55,481 nucleotides of DNA, from assembly GCA_900766975.1 (NCBI GenBank), contig CAAFXO010000063.1, positions 1 through 55,481 of the forward strand, written 5' to 3'. Source of the DNA: Bacteroidales bacterium. Lineage in GTDB: Bacteria > Bacteroidota > Bacteroidia > Bacteroidales > Muribaculaceae. Shown piece by piece: positions 22,742-32,000 of this stretch (its first letter is position 1; each line of letters opens with the position of its first letter). The translations under genes and the position numbers were made by a program. Under the pieces are notes generated by a model. The model did no database searches and was not told the DNA's origin. It saw only the letters and a list, made by a program, of their open reading frames with translations.

Positions 22742-23569
22742 TTATTTTTTCCTTCTTTCAATGATATACTTCGAAGAGTGCTTCTTGGGAGAGCGAGTCT
22801 TCAAGCCCTTAGCGTAGAGGCCTGTACGAGAGCGGGGATGACCACCGGACTGGCGACCTTCACCACCACCCATGGGGTGATCGACAGGGTTCATAACGAC
22901 ACCACGGTTGTGGGGGCGACGACCGAGCCAGCGAGAGCGGCCGGCTTTACCGCTGCTTTCGAGGGCATGGTCGGAGTTACCGACGACGCCGACAGTGGCA
23001 CGGCAAGAGAGGAGCACCTTGCGAGTTTCTCCTGAAGGTAATTTGATAATCGCGTAATCACCTTCACGCGAGGTAAGTTGAGCGAACGAACCGGCAGAGC
23101 GAGCCATGCTTGCTCCCTGACCGGGACGAAGTTCGATACAATGGATCAAGGTACCGACGGGGATGTTGGCGAGGGGGAGGCAATTGCCGACCTCGGGAGC
23201 TACATCCGGACCGCTAACCACGGTTTGGCCAACTTGGAGGCCTTGGGGAGCGATCATGTAAGCTTTCTGACCATCGGTATAGTAGAGGAGTGCGATACGA
23301 GCCGAGCGGTTGGGATCGTATTCGATCGACATAACCTTAGCGGGCACGTTATCGTTGATTCTCTTGAAGTCGATGAGACGCAATTTTCTCTTATGGCCGC
23401 CGCCACGATAGCGGGTAGAGAGGTGACCGGACGAGTTACGGCCACCGGTGCTACGTTTGCCGACTGTAAGAGATTTTTCTGGTGTGGAAGCAGTGATTTG
23501 ATCTTTGAACACACCAATAACTTTGTGTCTTTGCCCAGGCGTAGTGGGCTTAAATTTTCTTACTGCCAT
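22742..23569 (-). CDS. rplB: 50S ribosomal protein L2
   Basis: The 275-residue protein has the RNA-binding N-domain (GGRNSSGHLSTRYRGGGHKR), the central beta barrels and the conserved MNPVDHPMGGGEGRQSGGHP loop near the peptidyl transferase centre. L2 is needed for subunit joining. It follows rplW after 5 bases. Confidence 0.98.
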   Translation of the reverse strand: MAVRKFKPTTPGQRHKVIGVFKDQITASTPEKSLTVGKRSTGGRNSSGHLSTRYRGGGHKRKLRLIDFKRINDNVPAKVMSIEYDPNRSARIALLYYTDGQKAYMIAPQGLQVGQTVVSGPDVAPEVGNCLPLANIPVGTLIHCIELRPGQGASMARSAGSFAQLTSREGDYAIIKLPSGETRKVLLSCRATVGVVGNSDHALESSGKAGRSRWLGRRPHNRGVVMNPVDHPMGGGEGRQSGGHPRSRTGLYAKGLKTRSPKKHSSKYIIERRKK

Positions 23570-23574
23570 TTTGA

Positions 23575-23865
23575 TTAGATGTTGCTATAATAGTCAATCT
23601 TCTGTCCTTCAGCCACAGTAACGTAGGCTTTTTTGAAAGCTGCGTGCTGACCGCGGATTAGACCACCCTTGGTGTAGCGTTGAACGCGCTTGCCTGCGTA
23701 GTTGGCGATATTAACCTTCTCGACGCGGACATTGTAGAGTTTTTCTACGATATCCTTGATCTGATACTTGTTGGCATCAGGAGAAACGGCGAAAGTGTAG
23801 CAATTCTGCTTTTCGCTGTAGGCTGTAGCCTTTTCGGTGACGATTGGTTTGATTTGAATATCCAT
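23575..23865 (-). CDS. rplW: 50S ribosomal protein L23
   Basis: The 96-residue protein begins MDIQIKPIVTEKATAYSEKQ and has VEKLYNVRVEKVNI and KKAYVTVAEGQKIDYY. L23 is the docking site for trigger factor and SRP at the tunnel exit. It lies between rplD and rplB. Confidence 0.97.
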   Translation of the reverse strand: MDIQIKPIVTEKATAYSEKQNCYTFAVSPDANKYQIKDIVEKLYNVRVEKVNIANYAGKRVQRYTKGGLIRGQHAAFKKAYVTVAEGQKIDYYSNI

Positions 23866-23878
23866 CAGTTATATCTCC

Positions 23879-24517
23879 TTATTTAAAATCGTTAATGATG
23901 CCGACACTATCTTCTGTGAGAAGCATTGCGTCGTTATTGAGCACGGTGTACGCATTGAGATCCTGAGCCTGTGCGAGCATAGCGTTGGGGATGTTGCGTA
24001 CAGAGAGGAGCACATTGTCGTCGGGAGCAGCGAAGACGACGAGAGTCTTCTTGTTCTGAAGTTCGAACTTCTTAGTGATATCGACGAACTGCTTAGTGCT
24101 GGGCTTCTCGAAGGTAAAGTTTTCGATCACGATGATCTTCTTGTCGTTGAGGCGAGAAGTGAGAGCGATCTTACGAGCGAGCGCCTTCATCTTCTTATTG
24201 AGTTTGGTGCGATAATCGCGGGGACGGGGACCGAACACACGACCTCCATGGTAGAGGAGGGGAGAGTTGAGGTCACCACGGCGAGCGCCGCCACCACCTT
24301 TTTGACGACCCATTTTCTTGGTCGAATAAGAAACTTCGCTACGTTCTTTACTCTTGTGAGTTCCCTGACGTTGGTTGCCGAGATACTGCTTAATGTCGAG
24401 ATAAAGGGTGTGCTCAGCGTTACCTTCGTTTTCAAGATTGAGCGCGAAAACCTCGTCGTTAAGGTTGACTTTGCGGCCGGTATCTTCGCCTTTGATGTTA
24501 TAAACTGTTACTTCCAT
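23879..24517 (-). CDS. rplD: 50S ribosomal protein L4
   Basis: The 212-residue protein has the tunnel loop region with KKMGRQKGGGGARRGDLNSP and FGPRPRDYRTKLNKKMKALA. In E. coli L4 also represses its operon. Its start codon overlaps the stop of rplC by one base (TAATG). Confidence 0.98.
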   Translation of the reverse strand: MEVTVYNIKGEDTGRKVNLNDEVFALNLENEGNAEHTLYLDIKQYLGNQRQGTHKSKERSEVSYSTKKMGRQKGGGGARRGDLNSPLLYHGGRVFGPRPRDYRTKLNKKMKALARKIALTSRLNDKKIIVIENFTFEKPSTKQFVDITKKFELQNKKTLVVFAAPDDNVLLSVRNIPNAMLAQAQDLNAYTVLNNDAMLLTEDSVGIINDFK

Positions 24518-25134
24518 TATTTCTCAACTATAAGTATTGAACCTTTAGGTCCGGGAACGGAACCCTTAATCATTAACAAATTGTGCTCGGGAAGCACTTT
24601 GATCACTTGGAGGTTTTGGACAGTGACGCGTTCGTTGCCCATTTGGCCGGCCATACGGAGTCCTTTGAACACCTTAGCGGGATAAGAACAAGCACCGATA
24701 GAACCGGGGGCACGAAGGCGGTTGTGCTGACCGTGAGTTGACTGGCCTACGCCGCCGAAACCGTGGCGCTTAACGACGCCTTGGAAGCCTTTACCCTTAG
24801 AGGTGCCGACAACGTCGACGAAAGAGCCCTCTTGGAAAAGATCCACAGTCAGCGTATCGCCCAAGGCAGGTATAGTCTCGAACGATTTGAACTCGGCCAA
24901 GTGTCTTTGAGGAGCTACGCCTGCCTTAGCGAAGTGACCTGCCATAGGCTTGGTGGTATGTTTCTCCTTAGCTTCTTGGAAACCTACCTGAACAGCGCTA
25001 TAGCCATCCTTCTCGACAGTTTTGATTTGCGTAACCACACAAGGACCTACTTCGATAACAGTGCACGGAATATTTTTTCCGTCGGCACTGAAAACGGATG
25101 TCATTCCGATTTTCTTTCCTAATAATCCTGGCAT
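24517..25134 (-). CDS. rplC: 50S ribosomal protein L3
   Basis: The 205-residue protein starts MPGLLGKKIGMTSVFSADGK and has the conserved loop HGFGGVGQSTHGQHNRLRAP with SYPAKVFKGLRMAGQMG. L3 starts 50S assembly and reaches the peptidyl transferase centre. It lies 51 bases after rpsJ and overlaps rplD by one base. Confidence 0.98.
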   Translation of the reverse strand: MPGLLGKKIGMTSVFSADGKNIPCTVIEVGPCVVTQIKTVEKDGYSAVQVGFQEAKEKHTTKPMAGHFAKAGVAPQRHLAEFKSFETIPALGDTLTVDLFQEGSFVDVVGTSKGKGFQGVVKRHGFGGVGQSTHGQHNRLRAPGSIGACSYPAKVFKGLRMAGQMGNERVTVQNLQVIKVLPEHNLLMIKGSVPGPKGSILIVEK

Positions 25135-25185
25135 TTCTTTAAACTATTTGTGGTTGTTTACGGTTAAAAAAGTTAGTTCTACACA

Positions 25186-25491
25186 TTAGACTTTGATAGA
25201 AACGTCAACGCCTGAGGGGAGTTCGAGCTTCATAAGAGCGTCTACAGTCTTTGCTGTGCTGTTATCGATATCGATAAGGCGCTGGAATGAAGAGAGTTGG
25301 AACTGCTCGCGGCTTTTCTTGTTGACGAAAGTCGAGCGATTGACAGTGAAGATGCGCTTGTGGGTGGGCAATGGAATAGGACCCTTAACATCAGCGCCTG
25401 TCGACTTCACAGTCTTGACGATCTTCTCGGCAGACTTATCTACGAGGTTGTGATCGTAAGATTTGAGTTTAATTCTGATTTTTTGGCTCAT
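25186..25491 (-). CDS. rpsJ: 30S ribosomal protein S10
   Basis: The 101-residue protein has SQKIRIKLKSYDHNLVDKSA, GPIPLPTHKRIFTVNRS and the end LPSGVDVSIKV. It opens the S10 part of the cluster and follows fusA, with no tuf gene between, as usual in Bacteroidetes. S10 also binds NusB/NusG in antitermination in other bacteria. Confidence 0.98.
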   Translation of the reverse strand: MSQKIRIKLKSYDHNLVDKSAEKIVKTVKSTGADVKGPIPLPTHKRIFTVNRSTFVNKKSREQFQLSSFQRLIDIDNSTAKTVDALMKLELPSGVDVSIKV

Positions 25492-25532
25492 ATTTTTGGT
25501 TTGACTTAGAAGCGAAAATAAGATCGTTGAAA

Positions 25533-25558
25533 CCGGAGCCCCCGGGAGGGGGCTTCGG
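25533..25558 (-). promoter_or_regulatory. GC-rich hairpin between fusA and rpsJ
   Basis: An 11-bp stem CCGGAGCCCCC/GGGGGCTTCGG (one G-U/mismatch position) with loop GGGA lies 15 bases after the fusA stop. The minus strand beyond it (GGTTTCAACG) has no strong T-run, so partial attenuation or an RNA-stability barrier between the str and S10 parts is more likely than full termination. Confidence 0.55.
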
Positions 25559-25573
25559 ATATTATAGAGATGA

Positions 25574-27697
25574 TTACTTCAAGAGATCTACGCGGCCCTG
25601 AACTTCGGTGAGCACATTTCGAGCGATCGAAGTGCTGACCTCGGCATAGTGGCTGAACGACATAGTAGAAGTGGCGCGACCGCTGGTGATAGTACGGAGA
25701 GCAGTAACATAACCGAACATTTCAGCCAGAGGAGCTTTAGCCTTAACGATGCGGGCACCGGAGCGGCTGTTTTCCATGCCTTCTACCTGGCCACGACGCT
25801 TGTTAAGGTCGCCGATCACATCACCCATAGACTCTTCGGGAGTCACGACTTCGATCTTCATGATAGGCTCTTGGAGCACGGGGCCTGCCTTCTCGCAGCC
25901 ATGCTTGAAAGCTTGGATTGCGCAGAGTTCGAAAGAGAGCTGGTCGGAGTCGACGGGGTGGAACGAACCGTCGAGCAGAGTAACTTTGAGGCGCTCTACG
26001 GGGTAACCGGCGAGGACACCATTCTTCATAGCAGTCTGGAAGCCCTTCTGCACAGAGGGGATATACTCCTTGGGCACGTTACCACCCTTAACCTCGTCGA
26101 CGAACTGGAGGCTACCTTCGAAGTCCTCGTCAGCCGGTTCGATGCGGACGATAATGTCTGCATACTTACCGCGACCACCGGTCTGCTTCTTGAATGTTTC
26201 GCGAAGTTCGACGGGCTTGGTGATAGCTTCCTTATAAGTAACTTGAGGTCTACCCTGATTACACTCGACCTTGAACTCGCGGCGGAGGCGGTCGATGATG
26301 ATATCGAGGTGGAGCTCACCCATACCGCTGATGACAGTCTGGCCTGTTTCCTCGTTGGTTTCAACGCGGAAAGTGGGGTCTTCTTCAGCGAGCTTCTGGA
26401 GGCCGACGCCGAGCTTATCGAGATCCTTCTGAGTCTTAGGCTCAACGGCGATACCGATCACAGGATCGGGGAACTCCATAGCTTCGAGCACGATAGGATT
26501 GTTTTCGTCGCAGAGAGTATCGCCGGTTCGGATATCCTTGAAACCTACACCTGCGCCGATATCACCGCATCCGATTTTCTCCATAGGGTTCTGCTTGTTG
26601 GAGTGCATTTGGAAGAGGCGAGACACGCGCTCCTTCTTACCGGAGCGAGTATTGAGGAGGTAGCTACCGGCTACGATCTCACCTGAGTATACACGGAAGA
26701 AGCAGAGGCGGCCAACGTATGGGTCAGTAGCGATCTTAAAAGCGAGAGCCGACATAGGAGCCTCGGCGCTCGGTTCGCGAGATTCGACAGTGTCGGGGTC
26801 GCCAACGGCGTGACCCTCTACAGCGCCGGCATCCTCGGGAGAGGGGAGATAAGCGCAGACAGCGTCGAGGAGTGTTTGCACACCCTTATTCTTGAAAGAA
26901 GAACCGCAGAGCATGGGGTTGATCTGCATAGCGAGCGTACCCTTGCGGATAGCAGCACGGATCTCCTCTTCGGTGATGGTAGAGGGGTCATCGAAATACT
27001 TCTCCATGAGAGCGTCATCGCACTCAGCGAGAGTTTCGAGCATCTTGTCGTGATACTCCTCAGCCTCATCGCGGAGAGAAGCGGGGATTTCCTCTACGGA
27101 ATATTCAGCGCCCATAGTCTCATCGTGCCAGAAGATAGCCTTCATGGTGATAAGGTCAACGACGCCCTTGAAAGACTCTTCAGCGCCGATAGGGATCTGA
27201 ATGGCGAGTGGGTTAGCGCCGAGCACCTCACGAAGTTGGCGAACAACCTCGAAGAAATTGGCACCCGAGCGGTCCATCTTATTAACATAGCCGATACGGG
27301 GCACGTTGTACTTGTCAGCCTGGCGCCAAACGGTTTCGGACTGAGGCTCCACGCCGCCGACAGCGCAGAAAGTAGCTACGGCGCCGTCGAGCACACGGAG
27401 TGAGCGTTCCACCTCGACGGTGAAATCGACGTGTCCCGGGGTATCAATCAGATTGATCTTATACTTCTGATCGGCGTAATTCCAGAAGCAAGTAGTAGCT
27501 GCGGAAGTGATGGTGATACCACGTTCCTGCTCTTGCTCCATCCAGTCCATGGTAGCGGCGCCATCATGGACTTCACCGATGCGGTGGGTTTTACCTGTGT
27601 AAAAAAGGATACGTTCAGACGTAGTTGTTTTACCGGCATCAATGTGAGCCATGATACCGATATTACGAGTAAACTGGAGTTCGTCTTTTCTTGCCAT
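25574..27697 (-). CDS. fusA: Translation elongation factor EF-G
   Basis: The 707-residue GTPase drives ribosomal translocation. The P-loop AHIDAGKTTTSERIL is near residues 16-30, switch I carries GITITSAATT, DTPGHVDFT forms the G3 motif and NKMDRSGA the G4 motif. Domains II to V follow, with GRGKYADI in domain IV and MFGYVTALRTITSGRATSTM near the end. The length is normal. It lies 18 bases after rpsG. Confidence 0.98.
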   Translation of the reverse strand: MARKDELQFTRNIGIMAHIDAGKTTTSERILFYTGKTHRIGEVHDGAATMDWMEQEQERGITITSAATTCFWNYADQKYKINLIDTPGHVDFTVEVERSLRVLDGAVATFCAVGGVEPQSETVWRQADKYNVPRIGYVNKMDRSGANFFEVVRQLREVLGANPLAIQIPIGAEESFKGVVDLITMKAIFWHDETMGAEYSVEEIPASLRDEAEEYHDKMLETLAECDDALMEKYFDDPSTITEEEIRAAIRKGTLAMQINPMLCGSSFKNKGVQTLLDAVCAYLPSPEDAGAVEGHAVGDPDTVESREPSAEAPMSALAFKIATDPYVGRLCFFRVYSGEIVAGSYLLNTRSGKKERVSRLFQMHSNKQNPMEKIGCGDIGAGVGFKDIRTGDTLCDENNPIVLEAMEFPDPVIGIAVEPKTQKDLDKLGVGLQKLAEEDPTFRVETNEETGQTVISGMGELHLDIIIDRLRREFKVECNQGRPQVTYKEAITKPVELRETFKKQTGGRGKYADIIVRIEPADEDFEGSLQFVDEVKGGNVPKEYIPSVQKGFQTAMKNGVLAGYPVERLKVTLLDGSFHPVDSDQLSFELCAIQAFKHGCEKAGPVLQEPIMKIEVVTPEESMGDVIGDLNKRRGQVEGMENSRSGARIVKAKAPLAEMFGYVTALRTITSGRATSTMSFSHYAEVSTSIARNVLTEVQGRVDLLK

Positions 27698-27715
27698 TGT
27701 CTTGAAATATCAATA

Positions 27716-28192
27716 TTAAAATCTGAAGTGAGCGAATGCGCGGTTAGCTTCAGCCATGCGGTGCATGTCTTCTTTTCTCTTGAACGCGCCGCCCTGCTCG
27801 TTGAAAGCGTCGACAATTTCAGCAGCGAGTTTATCTGCCATAGTCTTGCCGCCACGTTTGCGGGCGAAGATGATGAGATTTTTCATTGATATTGATTCCT
27901 TACGGTCGCCGCGGATTTCAGTGGGGACTTGGAAAGTAGCGCCGCCGATACGGCGAGACTTTACTTCGACTTGAGGAGTCACGTTATCGAGAGCCTTTTT
28001 CCAGATCTCGAGGGCAGATTTTTCCTCATTAGGCAATTTGGTCTTCACGACCTCCAAAGCCGAGTAGAAGATGGTGTAAGCCGTGTTTTTCTTACCATCG
28101 AACATAAGATGGTTCACGAACTTAGAGACTTTTACATCGTGGAAAACGGGATCGGGGAGGATCACCCTTTTCTTTGGTTTAGCTTTTCTCAT
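27716..28192 (-). CDS. rpsG: 30S ribosomal protein S7
   Basis: I start at the ATG at 28192, giving 158 residues beginning MRKAKPKKRVILPDPVFHD, the normal S7 start; an upstream in-frame ATG at 28273 would add 27 residues without family match. The core NHLMFDGKKNTAYTIFYSAL and the end MAEANRAFAHFRF are typical. S7 organises the 30S head and represses the str operon in E. coli. Confidence 0.97.
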   Translation of the reverse strand: MRKAKPKKRVILPDPVFHDVKVSKFVNHLMFDGKKNTAYTIFYSALEVVKTKLPNEEKSALEIWKKALDNVTPQVEVKSRRIGGATFQVPTEIRGDRKESISMKNLIIFARKRGGKTMADKLAAEIVDAFNEQGGAFKRKEDMHRMAEANRAFAHFRF

Positions 28193-28335
28193 TTTAGAGT
28201 AAAAAATGTTTAATGTTTTGATTTCGGCTGCTTTTGCAATCTTCATCTCGACACTCTTGTCGGGATTACTCAACCATTAGCCATCCAATAAATCAAAAAC
28301 GTTAATGAATTTGATTGATTTGTAAGATGCAGTTA

Positions 28336-28719
28336 TTATTTCTTAGCTGCTTTAGGACGTTTGGCACCGTACTTGGAGCGACGTTGAGTGCGGCCTTGGA
28401 CGCCGGCGGTATCGAGAGTACCGCGCACGATGTGATAGCGCACACCGGGGAGGTCTTTCACACGGCCACCGCGCACCATAACGATAGAGTGCTCTTGCAG
28501 ATTGTGTCCCTCACCCGGGATGTAGCTATTGACTTCCTTACCGTTGGTGAGACGTACACGAGCCACTTTTCTCATTGCTGAGTTAGGCTTCTTGGGGGTG
28601 GTGGTGTAGACACGCACGCACACACCGCGACGCTGGGGACATGAATCCAAGGCCGGCGATTTGCTCTTGTCTTTCAGAACAGTCCGCCCTTTTCTTACTA
28701 ATTGTTGAATTGTAGGCAT
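28336..28719 (-). CDS. rpsL: 30S ribosomal protein S12
   Basis: The 127-residue protein has MPTIQQLVRKGR, TTPKKPNSAMRKVARVRLTN and HNLQEHSIVMVRGGRVKDLPG. The lysines at 43-44 and in GRVKDLPG, whose changes give streptomycin resistance in other bacteria, are wild type. It is the first gene of the ribosomal supercluster; a 143-base spacer separates it from rpsG. Confidence 0.98.
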   Translation of the reverse strand: MPTIQQLVRKGRTVLKDKSKSPALDSCPQRRGVCVRVYTTTPKKPNSAMRKVARVRLTNGKEVNSYIPGEGHNLQEHSIVMVRGGRVKDLPGVRYHIVRGTLDTAGVQGRTQRRSKYGAKRPKAAKK

Positions 28720-28801
28720 TCTTTGTCTGTTTTGTTATTTAAATTTTACAGTTATTTCTTATACCTATGAAGTGCAAATATCCATACACGCAATGCACGC
28801 C

Positions 28802-28824
28802 AAGCATTTGAGACTCAAATACTT
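28802..28824 (-). promoter_or_regulatory. Leader hairpin ahead of rpsL
   Basis: A near-perfect palindrome AAGCATTTG-AGACT-CAAATACTT lies in the predicted 5' leader of the ribosomal operon, about 80 bases before the rpsL start. It could be a ribosomal-protein binding site for autoregulation; this is inference. Confidence 0.4.
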
Positions 28825-28863
28825 AACTTGCATAAGAGGGTAAATACACCTCGAAAAGCGTTG

Positions 28864-28894
28864 CAAAGATAATAAAAATCAGCGGTTTACACAA
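28864..28894 (-). promoter_or_regulatory. Promoter of the ribosomal supercluster
   Basis: On the minus strand TTG (28892-28894) is followed after 20 bases by TATCTTTG (28864-28871). The start would be near 28858, giving a leader of about 140 bases. The rest of the 28720-29039 gap holds only AT-rich DNA and the terminator of the gene to the right. Confidence 0.75.
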
Positions 28895-28983
28895 TAGTTA
28901 GTCCAAAAATTTTCTCTCTATCAGCATCTTTTTTCATAACTTATCGGAAATGACAAAGTGGTGATTAACTTATCGGGATGGGT

Positions 28984-29016
28984 AAAAAAGAGAGGTGCGG
29001 ATTTCTCCGCACCTCT
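28984..29016 (-). terminator. Terminator of the 29040-33584 gene
   Basis: A perfect 11-bp stem AGAGGTGCGGA/TCCGCACCTCT (28991-29001 with 29006-29016) is followed on the minus strand by C and six T residues. Confidence 0.93.
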
Positions 29017-29039
29017 TATATTAGAATCGGGGTTAATGA

Positions 29040-32000
29040 TTATTTAACCTGGAGTTTCTTAACGGTCTTGCCAACCTTGACGATGTAAACGCCGGTGCCG
29101 ACATTCACGACAGTCTTGGCATCGCCCATACCGGAGTAAACGACTGCACCATTAGCGGAGCAGATGTCTACCTTCTGGCCCATAGCGTTGAGGACAACTA
29201 CGTCGCTACCTACAGAGTAGATAGAGAGGGCGCCATCCTTAAGGCCCTTGACAGCAGAAGGAACGTACATAACCACGAGCTCTTCAGAAGCAGCAGACTC
29301 ACCCTTAACAGCGTAAACGACTGTTACGACGTAAGTGTACTCTTCATTTTCAGTGACGTTATTGTCGACGAACTCAGTCTCAGTGAGGAGAGCATCGTTG
29401 ATCTTCACGCCATCGCGGTATACGTTGTAACCCTCGATAGAGAGGCTTGCCGACGAAGCGGGAGTGAAAGTAACGTCATCGATCTGGAGCATGAATGAGC
29501 CTGTTGCGCAGCTGTGGATAGCGAAGTACTTGGCGCCTTCGGGGAGATCAACAGAATAGTTGGTCCACTCATCGGGCACAACATCGTCGCCGGCACCCTC
29601 AACGAGGATGAAGTCAGCAGGATCGAGGCTACCGGTAGAGTAGTAAACTTCGATCTTCTCGGGATAATCAGAAGAGTAGCTCTTAGCGTAGAAGTCTACA
29701 GTCTGAGCGCTGCCGCAGAGTTCGGGAGAGATAGCCCAGTCAGAAGAAGTGCTATCGTCATAGAGGAAGAGAGCGAAGAGATACTTATTGCCATCGTGAG
29801 CAGCGAAAGTAGCGTTACCTACTTGAGAAGCATCCCATACCCAGAACGAACCGAGAGTTTCACCCGCGGTGATACCGGGGAGAGTCACGCCTTGGAAACC
29901 ACCGACGAAGCCCTGGTCCTCATCGATGAATGTCCAGCCTTCGACATCAGAAGTAAATGCGTCGGCATCCTCGAAGCCTTCGGTTACGGGGAGAGTAGCG
30001 CCATCGAGGTTGGGCTCGCTCCAAGTCAGAGTGATATTGCCATCACCGCAAGTAGCCTCGAGATCCTTAGCAACAGGAGTAGTGGGCACCTTAGGAGTAA
30101 CAACTACAGTCTCAGACTTATTGTTGTTGAGGTCTTCATCAGCATCGTAAACCACCTCAGCGTAGTAGTTGATAGGATCGACAGCGAGAGGAGACATAGT
30201 GAGCTTGAAGACCGGAGTGATAGTCTTGCTTGCTTCAACAGAGAGACCATTCTTAGAAGCTACCAATTCGCCATCAGCGTAGAGGTTAACCTTATAGCCG
30301 GAAGCTGCGTTAGCACCTTCGTTAGAAACGGTTACGTTAACTTGATATTCAGCGCCGCAAGCCACCTTGGCAGGAGCATTGATCTTAGTGACAGCGAGGT
30401 CGTTGGCGAGGAGGTTGGTCACCTTGATGTTATCGATGATGGTGTAAGTATACATCTTGGTAACGCCGGAGATAGCGAACTCGATAGTCTTGCCTGCGAA
30501 TGCACTGAGGCTTACAGTGATCTTAACCCATTCGCCGGAAACTTGGTTACAAGCGTTGAAGACATCGTTAGAATAGAGTTCAGTGTACTCATCAGCACCC
30601 TTTTCGCGTACGCCGACCTTGATATCATTATTGTCATCATCGTCAATGCAATAAGTATAGAAAGTCAAGCCGGGAGCGGAGAGGTTGGAAAGGTCAACGA
30701 GACCGGAGAGGAGGCTTGCACCGCCATCGATAGAATAACCGCGGATACCGATGAAGCCATTGTCACCATCTTGAGCGGAAACACCACTTTCATCGTCGAG
30801 GATCGAAACAGTACCACCTGCTCCTAAAGGATCGATACCCCAGATGTAAGCCATATCTTCACCTGCGTTGCCGAATGACTCAGCGAGGTTCTGGTAGGGA
30901 GTACCAACAGGCTTCATTTCGCCGGAAGCGGCGTTCTCACCCTCGTCGGTTACAGCGATAACTACGGGCTGAACGAAAGCTTGTTCGCCTGCGGGCACTG
31001 CATTCCAAGTATAAGTGCACTCAGTGAGGCCTTCAGCTACAGTCTCGTCGGACTGGTAGTCAACGATATTGTAAGTCACCTTACCTTCGGGGAAAGTCAA
31101 ACCAAAGATATCCGTGGTAACAGGATCCCAAGATACAGTTACTTCGCCATCAGTAGCACCATAAGTCATTACGATGTTGGTAGGAGCTGCGGGGAAGTCG
31201 AAGCCAACGTTAGTGGAAACAGTGGCAGTAAGACCCTTACCCTCATCGTTGTAACCTACGATAGAATAGTCATAAGGACCGGAAGCGGGGAGAACATCGT
31301 CGAATGAGAGAGAAGCGCCTACAGCAGGAGCGTCCCAAGTATTCACGAGCACATCATCGCGATAGAGTTCTACCTTAGTGAGGCTTTCGAGGTCAGCGTC
31401 CATCATAGTCTTGGTAGGAGCCTTGAATGCTACGTTAGCCTTGGTGTCGCCGGTGGGATCCGGAGTAACCACGATGTCAGTAGCGAGACCGGGAGCGGCA
31501 GTAGAGATACCCTCTTCGATAGCGATATTGTTTACATAGAGGTAGAACATATCGGCGTCAGAGATACCGTGGAAACCGACGTAGTAAATACCGCTCTCTT
31601 CAGGCATAAGCATATACTCTACATGGTAGGGGGTCGTAGCATTGTTGTCACCGAGGTCGGTGGGTTCGAGGATTGTACCGGTCATAGCCTCAACAGTAGA
31701 AGCCTTGCCATACTTCACTTCGATACGTTCGGGGAAATAAGTAGAATTGCTATAAGCATCGAACTTCACGTTGTAAGCCTTGCCTGCTTCGAGTTTCATC
31801 GGAGGAGTGATCAACCAGTCATCCATAGCCATCGAAGAGTTGTACTTCACGCGAGGCTTGTTCTCATATAGTTCCCAAGAGAGACCATCCTCGTTAGCGT
31901 CGATAACAGTCCAGCCTTCGAGTCCAGCTTCAGCGAAGTCAGCTGCGTAAGGAGGCACGATAGAACCGAGCACGATTACGTTGGTCTTGGCAGCAACAGA

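Noticed and set aside
28336..28719. Possible streptomycin-resistance change in rpsL
   Set aside because: The PKKPNSA and GRVKDLPG segments are wild type.
29514..30827. Long plus-strand open frame (437 codons) opposite the giant secreted protein; similar long antisense frames at 35148-36554, 40240-41568 and 45531-46727
   Set aside because: They mirror the codon pattern of strong genes on the other strand, lack signal peptides or domains, and have no promoter; shadows of the real genes.
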